Shown here piece by piece: positions 10,702-21,600 of a DNA stretch of 64,000 nt. Source of the stretch: Oegoconia quadripuncta (taxonomy: Eukaryota > Arthropoda > Insecta > Lepidoptera > Autostichidae); contig OX438757.1 in the NCBI GenBank assembly GCA_949316235.1, forward strand, positions 18,128,005 to 18,192,004, given 5' to 3'. Numbering within the stretch: position 1 is the stretch's first letter; each line of letters opens with the position of its first letter. Made by a program: the position numbers and the translations under genes. The notes below the pieces were generated by a model. That model had not been told where the DNA came from and ran no database searches. It saw only the letters and a list, made by a program, of their open reading frames with translations.

Positions 10702-10793
10702 AAAACGATAAAGTGAGTAAGTAGTTCCTGCAAGATAAATTAAATCCACGATAAATTTATTCTACGCAGGCGAAGTCGCGGGCGATAACCTAG
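10702..10793 (+). mobile_element. M1 repeat, right part
   Basis: GATAAAGTGAGTAAGTAG, ATTCTACGCAGGCGAAGTCG, CGGGCGATAACCTAGT. Confidence 0.75.
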
Positions 10794-11317
10794 TTAACTA
10801 ATAAACAACACTGACATTATAACGAAAGCGGTTTTCTTGGTACTAAAGGTAGTTAAACCATAAATGATGATAGTTACGGAATGGTTCAAATATAATGCAA
10901 TAAGAGGTTTTGTGATAGTTATGAGAATACATCGAATACTACACGCACCCATGTCGTTTGATCTGAGTTTTCATGGCGCTTTGAAGTCAAGTTTCGCCGT
11001 GTCTGATGACGACGACAACATGAGATCATTGATTGACAGTATCATTATTATCGCTTTTAAATAGGCAGAATTATATAAAATATCAAACTTGAAAAAAAGA
11101 TATATTGTTTATGAAAGTCAATAAAATTATCGTTCTAATTTATTAGTCTCTTAGTTAGTAATAATAGTAATATTCTCTACTAACTTTTTAGGTCTAAGTA
11201 CGTGCTTTATGCGTATAAAGTTTTATTAGAATCGGTTTATAGATTTCGAAAAATTTGGACTGGAAAGAAACCCTCTTAATCTCCTACAAAAAACGACAGA
11301 CGTTATGTCTTTGACGG

Positions 11318-11344
11318 TGATGTGTGTGTGTGTGTGTGTGTGTC
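11318..11344. repeat. (TG)n microsatellite
   Basis: About 13 TG units; the right flank (ATATCTCAGTAAATCG) resembles that of the TG-rich tract at 41100-41200. Confidence 0.85.
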
Positions 11345-11845
11345 CAGTTTTTATTCGGATATATCTCAGTAAATCGTGGTCTGAATTATATTAAATTCTT
11401 TATATTAAAGTTTAAACAAGAGGACATGCTATTAGCCATGTTTGATGAAAATCGGTTACGTCATATAAAAGATATTAGTTGGTGCATTTAGGAAATATTA
11501 TAATACTTACGAAGACTAATAAATAGATATATTAGGAGAAAAAAAATAAGAACTTATTTGTATTACTACAATATACAGAAACAGATTTTGAAATGCGGTG
11601 AGTGCAGTGTGATGTAAAAAGGGACTCCAACTCAGCATATGCTGTAGCAATTGTTACAGCGCTGGTAAATGTGTGACCTTTCTTTAATTTTAGATTTAAT
11701 TATAATGTTTGTGGTCAATGCCCAGTCCTTCAGCAACCTTGTAACTATTAATGTGTCGATATTGCTCCACTAGTTAACAGATGGTATCGACTTATCTATA
11801 CAGGGCGGCCAGAGTAAGGTCACAGTATTACAATATCTTCCTTTT

Positions 11846-12235
11846 ATTTTTTTATTTTTTTTTATATATGAGAGGGCGGCAAATGAGCATGCGGGTCACC
11901 TGATGGAAAGCAATCACCGCCGCCCATGGACACCCGCAACACCAAAAGGGTCACAGATGCGTTGCCGGCCTTTGAGGAAGGTGTAGGCTCGTTTCTTGAA
12001 GGTTCCAATTTCGTACTCGTTCGGGAATACCGCTGCCGGAAGTCCGTTCCACAGGGTGGTCGTCCGTGGTAAGAAGTCTCTTGAGAAACGTACAGTGGTA
12101 GACTTCCACTCATCCAGGTGATATGGATGGAAATTTAACTTTCGGCGAGAAGTGTATCGGTTAAATTGAGCAGCGGGTATTAGCTCGAACAGTTCTTCAG
12201 AACACTCCCCATGAAATATGCGATAGAGAATGCTA
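11846..12235 (-). mobile_element. LINE-B 3' fragment
   Basis: About 390 bp. The minus strand runs from CGCATATTTCATGGGGAGTG through the ORF2 C-terminus to the tail ...CTCATATATAAAAAAAA. A frameshift after the SRNFLP-equivalent region breaks the frame. Confidence 0.85.
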
Positions 12236-12497
12236 TACTGTGGTAAGGTGTATCTTTGACTTTATAATTTGCCAACTAAAAACGCTTGAACCAACTATGT
12301 GCTTCCCTGATTGACACTGAATTAGGTCCATAAATAGCATTATTTCTTTCTGCCTTCTTCTTAAATCTTATGGTAGTTGCATTGTTTGAAATAAGTCCAG
12401 CTTCCCATAATTTTTAGGCTCTATCACGATCTTTTATGTCCCAGCCTTAACTTGTTTCCTAGAAGTCAAGCTAAGTTAATTTTATGTAGATAATTTG

Positions 12498-12765
12498 AGA
12501 GGTCCGGGTTCGATTCCAAGGCAAGCCATGTACCAATGAGTTTTTAAAATTAATTTAATTATGTGTATTTATCCGACTGCTCTTAAAGGGTGAAGGAAAA
12601 CATCGTGAGGAAATCTGCATGCCTGAGAAATAAAAATTCTAAAGCATGTGAAGTTCCTAACCCGCATTGGGCCAGCGTGGTGGACTATGGCCCATACTTT
12701 CTTATTATACGAGGGAAGGCCTCATCCCTGCAGTGGGATGTTTACCGACTGATGATGATTATTAA
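12498..12765 (+). mobile_element. S4 SINE, head-truncated, with nested insertion
   Basis: GAGAGGTCCGGGTTCGATTC to TTACCGACTGATGATGATTA. A LINE-C tail piece (about 12768-12805) and an S1 tail piece (about 12825-12872) follow; S4-like tail sequence (TCCTACAGTGGGAGGTTTAC) reappears at 12875-12915. Confidence 0.8.
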
Positions 12766-13205
12766 GGTTTTTTTTTTATTAAAAACTGGTTTCGCGTTTA
12801 ACTACATCTGGACAGACTGACATACACACCACGCTACCACCTTCGGCCTCATCTTCACTTAACATCAGGTGTGACTCCTACAGTGGGAGGTTTACGGGCT
12901 GAGATGATGATGAATGATCTACATAAAGTTAGAGAGAATCATAACACCAAAAACTATTATAATAACAAAAGAAACTTAAACAGGAAACAATAAGGTGTCC
13001 TGGACAAGCGCATCGGAACGCCTATTTCACCCGGCGAAGAAGTTTGTCCAAACTAACGAGCCAACTCCGAAGCCGCCCCGACTCGGGCTTAACAAAGAAA
13101 AGTTCCTATCGAAACAAAACTGTCAACTGCAGGTATCGAAAAAGTTCGCGTTGCTGAGCACATGAATTGATGCTTTTGCTTAAAATAAGATAGAATAGTT
13201 ATGGA

Positions 13206-13312
13206 ATCACCTTGTCTCAATGTAAACAACATTGGGTTTACGATTCGGAAGATCCCCAGCGGGGTACATGTTTAAGTACTCGGTTTGGTTTGTGGTAGGG
13301 CATTTTATTGTG
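13206..13312 (+). mobile_element. S1 SINE, head fragment
   Basis: GTCTCAATGTAAACAACATT, GATTCGGAAGATCCCCAGCG (B box deleted), AAGTACTCGGTTTGG. Ends in GTAGGGCATTTTATTG and a G-run. Confidence 0.75.
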
Positions 13313-13591
13313 GTAGGGGGGGGAATGTTTAAAATTAAGATAGCTATAAGATAGGGCCCATAGATAAATACCTTATATACCTTATAGACTAACATACGTA
13401 ATAATGTAAACATGAAACGATAATTTCTATGCACGTGTCGTTGTACTGGCGTCCTATTTCGTAAGCTTCCACGAAACCGACGGAACACGACTCCTTTCGG
13501 CCATAATTCCTCCTTTGTGAAAGTGTCCAGATAATCAGTTGGGACTCGGGACGGGAGTATTTATGATTAACATGATAATACATATGATGAT

Positions 13592-13768
13592 ACGCCACAA
13601 TCTCACCTGATGGAAAATGACGATGTAGAAGATGGAGTACGCGATCTCAGTACGCCTTCACCCTGTTCTTAAGGATACCAAGGTTGTAGGATTCAGGAAA
13701 GACTGTCGCCGGAAGGGAGTTCCGTGCCTTGGATAATGCGAACAGCATTATGAATGAAGAGTTCTTAG
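13592..13768 (-). mobile_element. LINE-C 3' fragment
   Basis: GCCACAATCTCACCTGATGG, ACCAAGGTTGTAGGATTCAG, GAAGGGAGTTCCGTGCCTTG: reverse complement of the coding end and tail. Confidence 0.8.
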
Positions 13769-14274
13769 CCATGTTTGATGAAAATAGTTTAAGACCTTTT
13801 TATTTAGCTTTTAACACTACCTTTTGATTCAGATCAACCTGCCCCCGTAGCATGACTTCGTTTGTCGTGAACGACGTAGAAGTGAGAGTGGGATAGTTGT
13901 ATATTTGTTCCAAGCGAATGAGCAGGACAAATATTATCGCGCCTCCCATAGTGCTGGATGATATAATCATTTGTGCAATCAAAGTTGTTGGGTTTTTTTA
14001 AATTTTAAATTTAACTATAATGTAAATATTTCCTGTAATTCCTCGAGTTTTGAACCGACTCATACCCACAGTTCCTCAACTAGTGCTACAACTTTAAATT
14101 TTGTATACTTAAACCTTTTCATAGGAATTGTTACTAATACAAATTTCGTTTCATATTCTGTACTTGTTGAAACTTGCACTTTGATTGTTCACTTGCTGTG
14201 AGCCATGAGTCCTTAAAAGTTAAGCTAGATCCATGTTAATTCAACATCAGCCTGTAAACATTCCTAGTTATGAA

Positions 14275-14390
14275 ATGAGAATGTGAATTCCTGTTAAGTA
14301 ACTATATTTGAAAAATTCCTAGTTAGCAACTATAGTTGTGTAACAAGAACTGGTTCCTAGTTGGCAACTGGTTGTCTAACAAGAATATTC
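14275..14390 (+). repeat. Degenerate tandem repeat, about 40-45 bp
   Basis: Three related units: AATTCCTGTTAAGTAACTAT, AATTCCTAGTTAGCAACTAT and GGTTCCTAGTTGGCAACTGG, the last two followed by TAACAAGAA. Confidence 0.6.
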
Positions 14391-14424
14391 AATACTTTTC
14401 AGCAACTGGTTACTAAACTCAGTT

Positions 14425-14700
14425 GCCATCGCGGCCGGAGAGGGGAGGGCCAATGCCTTCCCTCATATGGGCCGTAGTCCACCACGCTGGCCCAATGCGG
14501 GTTGGGGACTTCACATGCCTTCGAATTTTTATTTCTCAGGCATGCAGGTTTCCTTGCAATGTTTTCCTTCACCGTTTAAGAGCAGTAATTAAATTAAATT
14601 TAAAAACTCATTGCTGGTTCATGGCCTGCCTGGGAATCGAAGCCGGACCTCCCAAATTGGAAGACCGCGTCTTAGCCGCTGAGCCACCGACGCTCTTGTT
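14425..14700 (-). mobile_element. S4 SINE
   Basis: GGGCCGTAGTCCACCACGCT, CAATGCGGGTTGGGGAC, GGCCTGCCTGGGAATCGAAG, GAGCCACCGACGCTC: reverse complement of S4 lacking the extreme tail. Confidence 0.85.
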
Positions 14701-14759
14701 ATGTTAATTGTATTTATAAAATATTGACAAATTTGAATAATGTAATAATATTGACAACT

Positions 14760-14845
14760 GGCTTTCCACCTGCGGCTTCGCTTGCGAGTATTAACTTTAT
14801 CCGCGGCGAGTAATAAACAAACATCCAAACTTTCGCATTTATAAT
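14760..14845 (-). mobile_element. M1 repeat, internally deleted
   Basis: GGCTTTCCACCTGCGGCTTC, ACTTTATCCGCGG, then directly AAACAAACATCCAAACTTTC: both ends without the middle. Confidence 0.65.
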
Positions 14846-15133
14846 AATAATTACACGAAAGACTATTACAAGTAAATCTGAATCTGGTGTCGGGAAAATA
14901 GGGTTTTCAACTGACCAGTATATCGAACAGTAGGTATATCGAAGTTATTTATTCGAGGCTCTGTCCAATGTCATTAATTGAATGGTCAAAAACTTGAAGT
15001 ATTTATTTCAACGTACATGATATAGGTTTAGAATGTCAATTTCGAATAGTATGTCCAAGCTACGTCTTCGGAACGGGAAATTATCTATGGAAAGAGAAGT
15101 GGCGCAGATACAAACAATATTTATAATTTGCAA

Positions 15134-15526
15134 GGCTCTTTGGCAGCATCTCGGCGAGTGAAGTACCATTTTTGTTTATAATTCTTATAATTTGTGCATT
15201 CTCACTTTTGAAGCTTAATAATGGCAGAATATTGTGCAGATAAGTTAGTAACGGTGTACAAGTGAAGGGAAGTGTAAATTAAAGTGCGTAACGAAGCTTT
15301 CGGGTTCCCACAAGAACCCGCCAAAATCTTTTGTAAAGCATTCTGCCACTTTACTGAAAAATGACTTGACCGTGACTAGACTCTGTATTCGCCAAGTATA
15401 CGACGAATTACTGGTTTTAACTGAGACTGACTTATAAACTGAAGAAATAAGAGAAATAAGACATAGATGTATGGCCTTAGTTCCTTTTGCCTTCTCTGAG
15501 AGGAGTGAATAAAACGAAAAAAAAAA
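15134..15526 (+). mobile_element. S5 short retroelement, copy 1
   Basis: 393 bp, from GGCTCTTTGGCAGC to a tail of A. It closely matches 15563-15957 and the inverted copy at 41846-42238, which fixes both ends. No clear Pol III A or B box is visible, so it may be a non-autonomous LINE derivative rather than a tRNA SINE. Flanks show only a diverged possible duplication (ATAATTTGCAA against AAAATTTACAA). Confidence 0.8.
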
Positions 15527-15562
15527 TGAAAATTTACAACATCAACAATTTAAGAGGCCTAA

Positions 15563-15957
15563 GGGCTTTTTGGCGGGAACTCGGCGAGTGAAGTAGCATT
15601 TTTCTTTATAGTTCTTATAATTTGTGCATTCTGACTTTTGAAGCTTAATAATGGCAGTCTATTGTGCAGCAAACGTTAGTGATGGTGTACAAGTGAAGGG
15701 AAGTGTAAATTAAAGTGCGTAACGGAGCTTTCGGGTTCCCACAAGAAGCCGCCAAAATCTTTTGTAAAGCATTCTGCCACTTTACTGAAGAATGACTTGA
15801 CCGTGACTAGACTATGTATACGCCAAGTATACGACGAATGACTTGTTTTGACTGAGACTGACTTACAAAATGAAGAAATAAGATAAATAAGACATGGCTG
15901 TTATGGGCTAGATCCCTTTGCCTTCTCCTAGAGGAGAAAATAAAACTAAAAAAAAAA
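15563..15957 (+). mobile_element. S5 short retroelement, copy 2, with 13-bp target duplication
   Basis: 395 bp beginning GGGCTTTTTGGCGGGAACTC and ending in an A-tail after a small hairpin (CTCCTAGAGGAG) and AATAAAAC. TTAAGAGGCCTAA is at 15550-15562 and again at 15958-15970, a perfect 13-bp duplication expected of target-primed reverse transcription. It carries a tiny frame of 20 codons (ATG at about 15652) not kept in copy 1. Confidence 0.9.
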
Positions 15958-16754
15958 TTAAGAGGCCTAATGTTTATTAACAAATTATTAATTTTTATTT
16001 TATTTTATTTATATTTATTATTTTCAAACTTACAACTATCTTTACAGGATTACCGTAATGCGATAGTGCAGTGAAGATTTTACCTACGTTGCTAGACATT
16101 ATACATACAAATTAATGAAGATAAATATTGCATTTATTTTCAAAATTAAGAGGCTGACAGCAGCCAATTGCGTTGAAAGATTATCATTTTTTGTAAAGCA
16201 TATAGCTCGTATCATTATAAAAAAAGTTATAGGTAAAATTGATCATATTTCTGACATGATTCATGTTTTCAAAACATAATTACACAATCTTCTCTCGATA
16301 GAATTTAATTGCAAAGTAGCATCTAAAAATGCATGAAATCTTATTTTTCTCAGATATGCATTCACTAACATAAATGATATTTTGTACAATATTGTGTCGT
16401 ATATGTTACTAAAACAAATTCATGTTTTAGATTTTCAATAATGCGTCTATTTTAATTGAAATAATTAATTTTGTGATTTGCACTTACGCCCTATAATTCT
16501 AAGTAACGCTTTCTCTGTTACTCGTACTCAATGCGACAGTGATCGCTTAGGCGCGTTGCTGGATGGACCTGTGTTGTGCGCTGAGACGCTCTCCCAAATA
16601 TTCGAACTTTTTTTCATATTCATATTCAGGACTTTCTTTTTCTTGTTTTGTTTATTTAATTAGGGTAAAATTTTGTATGTGTGTAAATAATTTTATTTAT
16701 TAGGTAGGTAATCACAGTTGTAAATAAATAAGTTGGTAAAGTTAATAATAGAAA

Positions 16755-18550
16755 ATGGACTCGAAAAAAAAACAAAACCGAAGAAACGGCAATATAAAAG
16801 AAATCAGAAACACATGATGGAGGTTGTAAAGTAAGTATAATAAAATATTATATCTCTTTTTAATTAATTAAGTATGTACATGAAACATCAAATTTATAAA
16901 ACGCAACCATAATTATGTTTTCACTATTTTGTAGTTGCGTCTACTGATACGGGATGTATAGGTACCTTTTTTCGTCACCGCTTATGTAAGACGTTTGGCT
17001 CAGTCGACTTGGGCTTGTCGCTTGAATTTCGTCGTGCTGGATCGATCCCAGTACTTTTCTTGTCTTTTTTATTTTATTTGCTTTTATTTATTGTATGTCT
17101 AAATAAATCCTGTAATCTTTTTTTACATGTCTAAGTGATATTTATCAAAAATTTCATTTTTGTGCATGGCTGTGTACTCATTATATATTCCTAGGTGCTG
17201 ACGTACTACAATTCTTTGATTTTCAGTTCTAAAAATCATTTGGGCCCTGAAGAGTCATCAACCGGACTTGTTTTGCAAGAGTGAGTAAAATTATTATTTT
17301 TACCAGTATCTAGGATTTCTGAAATAGATAATAGGCAATATTGTTATTTTTGACCACAAACAAACCTTGTCGAAAGAAATATGTAAAGGTCATCATAAAA
17401 CAAAAGCATAACTTTGAGATTTTTATAAAATGATTGCCAATGGGACATATAATAAAAATTATATAAAAAAAAACAAATAAATTCCTTTCAACCGCTAAAA
17501 TAATCTATTGAGAATTACCATAGACTTACGAAAATCACAGATTCGGCCATCATAATATATAAGGTCTAACAAAATTAACCCGACAAACGTTGCAGAGTGT
17601 ATGTATATGATGTACCTATTACGAAAAAAATAAAAAATAAAACATTAAAGTTAACAGATTTTATTCAAAAAGTTTTCCTGAAGTGTTTCAATAATATTAT
17701 CTTTTAATGACAGGTACGACATTGAGGCACAAGGTGTTCAGAAAAAAAAAAGATGAAGAGGTATGTACTAACTAATGGCTTAGTAACCTGAATGGTCAAC
17801 TAAATGTCAAACTAACGTCAAATGCGCTATATAATATATGAAATAAAAGACAAAAACTAATTCCTGACTACGGAAAATATGACTAAAAAGTATTTTGTTC
17901 GTGATGACCGCCTTATTGTCTTGTTTTTTGAGAAACACTTAGGCCAAAGACGAAATAATAATAATAATGGGCCGTAGTCGGTAAATATAATATTAACTAA
18001 TAAAATAATAACGAAAGTTTTCTGTTTCAGACTTATCAGATTACAAGTGATCAGAATACGGAATAAGAAATCTGCATCTGTCGGCGGTTTGTAGCCAACT
18101 CGCATTTTTATAAAAAATTGCAAGAAATTTGAACGGACCTCTTGGCTGTAATCTGAATACTATCGATTTAATAAACGAAAAACAAGATAGGCTCATCTCT
18201 AAATTTACTTTCGTGTGTAGAATGTGCAATTTAAAGTTTCATATAGAAAATGATTATCCGGAGGATGATTACTTAGATGTCAATAGTTGTGCCATAGCAG
18301 GCATAATATCTATTGGTGGTGGTCATTCACATTTGAAAGAGTTTTCTACGGCAATAAATCTACCTCTTATTTCAAATAAAAAATACCAAACCCAACATGA
18401 CGTTCTGTCCAGAAATTGGCAAAGGGTTGCTCAAGAAACTATGAAGAAAGCAGGGGAAAAAGAAAGAAATTTTGCGATAGCAGAAGGAAGCCTTAGGAAA
18501 AACGGTATACCGATAATTGATGTGATTGCTGATGGATGCTATTCCAAAAA
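16755..18550 (+). pseudogene. Decayed multi-exon gene with Mutator-like transposase domain
   Basis: The last open piece (18132-18550) reads GPLGCN...KFTFVCRMCNLKF...IIDVIADGCYSKK. I recognise this as the Mutator-like domain found in many arthropod hypothetical proteins (CXXC, GGGHSHLKEF, DVIADG motifs). Upstream segments fit earlier exons with splice sites: 16755-16830 (ATG, then GTAAGT), 17227-17280 (after TTTTCAG, before GTGAGT), 17714-17760 (after GACAG, before GTATGT) and 18031 onward (after TGTTTCAG). Phases agree from exon 1 to 3 and give ...NQKHMMEVV-N-SKNHLGPEESSTGLVLQ-E-YDIEAQG. Frame breaks occur in the A-runs near 16764-16772 and 17742, and around 18105-18130. After CYSKK the frame is lost into mariner sequence. 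The exon model is my inference; the domain call is firmer. Confidence 0.7.
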
Positions 18551-18694
18551 GCTGATGATACACAATTTACGGCTGAATTAGCAGCAGCTTTCGACGTTAG
18601 CGTCAAAACAATATTGGTCAATTTGCGTCAAATTGGCAAGGTAAAAAAGCTTGACAAATGGGTGCCCCACGAACTCAATGATCATTATACCTAA
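18551..18694 (+). pseudogene. mariner transposase fragment (HTH region)
   Basis: A 47-codon stretch ending in TAA reads ...LAAAFDVSVKTILVNLRQIGKVKKLDKWVPHELND. This matches the second helix-turn-helix and WVPHEL linker of mariner transposases. The DDD catalytic domain is absent. It begins where the Mutator-like frame ends (18550) but in another frame, so the two are joined by insertion or deletion rather than as a working fusion. I did not find mariner terminal repeats nearby. Confidence 0.75.
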
Positions 18695-18939
18695 CTATTA
18701 TTGTATAGCATATAAATTGTATTGTATTCTCATTATATATAATAGTGTATATTTATCTCTAAAGAACATTCTGCTCTGGTTTTTTATTTCATACTTTTCA
18801 GTTATTAATATTGCAGTAGTTTAATTAAATTATTTTTTCCGGGTTTTTTGAAGTCGTTTTTTTTAAATCCTTTTTTATTTAATTCTTTTTAGTGTCTGGT
18901 CAGACATTACAAAATAATAAAATATATTAATTGACCAAT

Positions 18940-19233
18940 ATGGGCAGGCTTACGAAAGGTGCTGCTCGTTTAAAGAACTGTCGGTCAAAAGAAACCGAAA
19001 CTGAAAGGGTACTACGGCTTGAAAAAAATGCCTCACGGAACGCAATTTCGCGTTCCCAGGAGACGCCCGAAGCTCGCCGAGTACGTCTAGTAGCTATGAA
19101 AGATTACGTTAAATCACGTATTCGCCAGGAAACTCCAGAACAGAACGAGCATAGACTCGGTTTTATACACGATCGGCTTGCCGAGGAGTCCGCTGAGCAG
19201 CGTGAGCGCAGGCACGGCCTTATAATCACGTAA
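18940..19233 (+). CDS. STPR-type 23-residue repeat protein fragment
   Basis: 97 codons from the ATG at 18940; basic and Arg/Glu-rich. It contains consecutive units of 23 residues, starting KETETERVLRLEKN, QETPEARRVRLVAM and QETPEQNEHRLGFI, the last one shortened before EESAEQRERR. This periodicity fits the STPR (score-and-three peptide repeat) DNA-binding motif known from Bombyx FMBP-1 and also seen in proteins encoded by some insect Helitron-like elements. The stop lies within the first unit of the tandem array downstream, so the 3' end looks truncated. Whether it is a host gene piece or part of a transposon is open; the adjoining repeats favour a transposon. Confidence 0.55.
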   Translation: MGRLTKGAARLKNCRSKETETERVLRLEKNASRNAISRSQETPEARRVRLVAMKDYVKSRIRQETPEQNEHRLGFIHDRLAEESAEQRERRHGLIIT

Positions 19234-20434
19234 ATCGGCCTAAAAATGTCGGACTAATCGATGTACATACATAAAGATTACAGAACCTCCTCCTTTTTTG
19301 AAGTTGGTTAAAAAAAGTTATTAGTATTTATCCGTGGTTGCTAATCTCCATGATAATTTTTGTGCGATGGCGAACCTTCTCGCTCCTACAGGTTAGGTGG
19401 GCACTTGGGGTATACCAGCTCGACCTGATGATCTTCGATTTGTCATATTTATTGTTGATAATCACACCGACGTAAATCGGCTTAAAAATCTCGGACTAAT
19501 CGATGTACATACATAAATAATACAGAACCTCCTCCTTTTTTGAAGTCGGTTAAAAAAAGTTATTAGTATTTATCCGTGGTTGCTAATCTCCATGATAATT
19601 TTTGTGCGATGGCGAACCTTCTCGCTCCTACAGGTTAGGTGGGCACTTGGGGTATACCAGCTCGACCTGATGATCTTCGATTTGTCATATTTATTGTTGA
19701 TAATCACACCGACGTAAATCGGCTTAAAAATCTCGGACTAATCGATGTACATACATATATAATACAGAACCTCCTCCTTTTTTGAAGTCGGTTAAAAAAA
19801 GTTATTAGTATTATCCGTGGTTGCTAATCTCCATGATAATTTTTGTGCGATGGCGAACCTTCTCGCTCCTACAGGTTAGGTGGGCACTTGGGGTATACCA
19901 GCTCGACCTGATGATCTTCGATTTGTCATATTTATTGTTGATAATCACACCGACGTAAATCGGCTTAAAAATCTCGGACTAATCGATGTACATACATAAA
20001 TAATACAGAACCTCCTCCTTTTTTGAAGTCGGTTAAAAAAAGTTATTAGTATTATCCGTGGTTGCTAATCTCCATGATAATTTTTGTGCGATGGCGAACC
20101 TTCTCGCTCCTACAGGTTAGGTGGGCACTTGGGGTATACCAGCTCGACCTGATGATCTTCGATTTGTCATATTTATTGTTGATAATCACACCGACGTAAA
20201 TCGGCTTAAAAATCTCGGACTAATCGATGTACATACATAAATAATACAGAACCTCCTCCTTTTTTGAAGTCGGTTAAAAAAAGTTATTAGTATTATCCGT
20301 GGTTGCTAATCTCCATGATAATTTTTGTGCGATGGCGACCTTCTCGCTCCTACAGGTTAAATGGGCAGTTCGGGTGTACCAGCTCGACCTGATGATCTTC
20401 GATTTGTCATATTTATTGCTGATAATCACACCGA
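19229..20434 (+). repeat. Tandem array, five copies of a ~241-bp unit
   Basis: Units start with CGTAAATCGG at 19229, 19471, 19713, 19954 and 20195 (242, 242, 241, 241 and about 240 bp). Inner units are nearly identical. The first differs at its left end and the last at its right end (for example TTAAATGGGCAGTTCGGGTGTACC). Each unit contains CAGAACCTCCTCC followed by TTTTTTGAAGTCGGTTAAA, a motif also seen singly near 4030, 20670 and 36950. No frame runs through the unit. Confidence 0.95.
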
Positions 20435-20700
20435 TCTAGTCTACACTTTTTCCATACAAACCCAAACTGTATCTACTTAGTTTCCCTGTGTAAAAACTAC
20501 GCAATCGTCTAAATATGTAATGCCATTCTGATATTTACCATGATTACACAAAAACTACTGGACCGATTGCGCTGAAATTACAATGGGACCAACTCGACGG
20601 TATCCCCTTTCATTTACAAAAAGAACCATGTGAATCAACCGCCAAATCTCGGAGATATCGGTGTACATACTCCTTTTTTGAAGTCGTTTAAAAATAACAC
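20435..20700 (+). repeat. Dispersed-repeat end related to the tandem unit
   Basis: Follows the array and ends with CGGTGTACATACTCC and TTTTTTGAAGTCG, the same terminal motif as the array unit. It looks like another end of the element that gave rise to the array. Terminal features of a Helitron (CTRR with hairpin) are not clearly visible. Confidence 0.45.
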
Positions 20701-21029
20701 TTTTTATTTATTTATTTCGCCGTGTCTGAAACATTCTGGTCCCAAACTTATTTTTGAAAACATTCTATGAATACCTATACATTTATATTTCAATAAATCA
20801 TCCTTGTTATATTATTATTTTGTGTTGATTTTTATTTCGCGAACAGCGCCACCTGTTGCATTTAGGAGAGCTCTAACTCAAAGTTCAGTTCGCAAGAAGG
20901 TTTCCCGTAAGGTCGACTCGTCTGACGGTACGCATATTGACCGTGTCGCAGACGCAGCGCTGCTTTATCGAACATTAAGTGGGCGTATCCATTGCTCAAG
21001 GTCATTGGCTCTATTCAGCGCCTTAACTT

Positions 21030-21303
21030 GTGGCTCAATGTAAACAACATTGGGTTTACGATTCGGAGGTCGCGGGTTCGATCCCCAGCGGGGTACATGT
21101 TTAAGTACTCGGTTTGGTTGGTAGTTGGGCATTTTAAATGTCGCCTGGCTAGCTACCACCATCTTATCTAAATCTGCCGCCAGCCATGTTAATAACATTG
21201 TTGTGTTCCGGTTGTCAGAGATAAGATAGCCAGTTCTCCAAATGTGTTGGGGTTTCCGGGTCAGTACGCTTCCACCTTCGACATAATCTTTACTTAACAT
21301 CAG
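21030..21303 (+). mobile_element. S1 SINE fused to S2
   Basis: From TGTGGCTCAATGTAAACAAC to ACTTAACATCAGG; the last 40 bp and tail of S1 are replaced by S2 sequence beginning TTAGAAACTCTGC. Confidence 0.85.
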
Positions 21304-21600
21304 GTTAGAAACTCTGCTGCTACACCAAAAGGTCGCGGGTTCGAATCCCGCTAGGGGCATATGTTTGTATGATGAATACGGACATGTGTACCCGAGTTAT
21401 GGATGTTTTTCATATATGTATTTATTTACAAAAAAAAAAAACAACAAAATGTATTTATCTAATGTATCAACCATCTGGTACCCATAACACAAGCCTAGTT
21501 GCTTAATGTGGAACTAGATGGCGCTGTCTGTATATGTCCATGGATATTTATGTTTCTGTAACAATTTTGTGTACAATAAAGATATTAAGAAAGGGAAGGT
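21304..21600 (+). mobile_element. S2 SINE (tRNA-derived), head truncated
   Basis: Starts within the tRNA-like head at TTAGAAACTCTGCTGC, has B-box-like GGGTTCGAATCCCG, then body GGATGTTTTTCATATATG, ATCAACCATCTGGTACCC, CTAGATGGCGCTGTC. S2 is typified by this copy and 35606-35852. Confidence 0.8.

Noticed and set aside
19229..20434. CRISPR array
   Set aside because: The 241-bp units adjoin without spacers and the genome is clearly an animal's.
20965..21360. 131-codon minus frame
   Set aside because: It is read through the S1-S2 SINE chimera.
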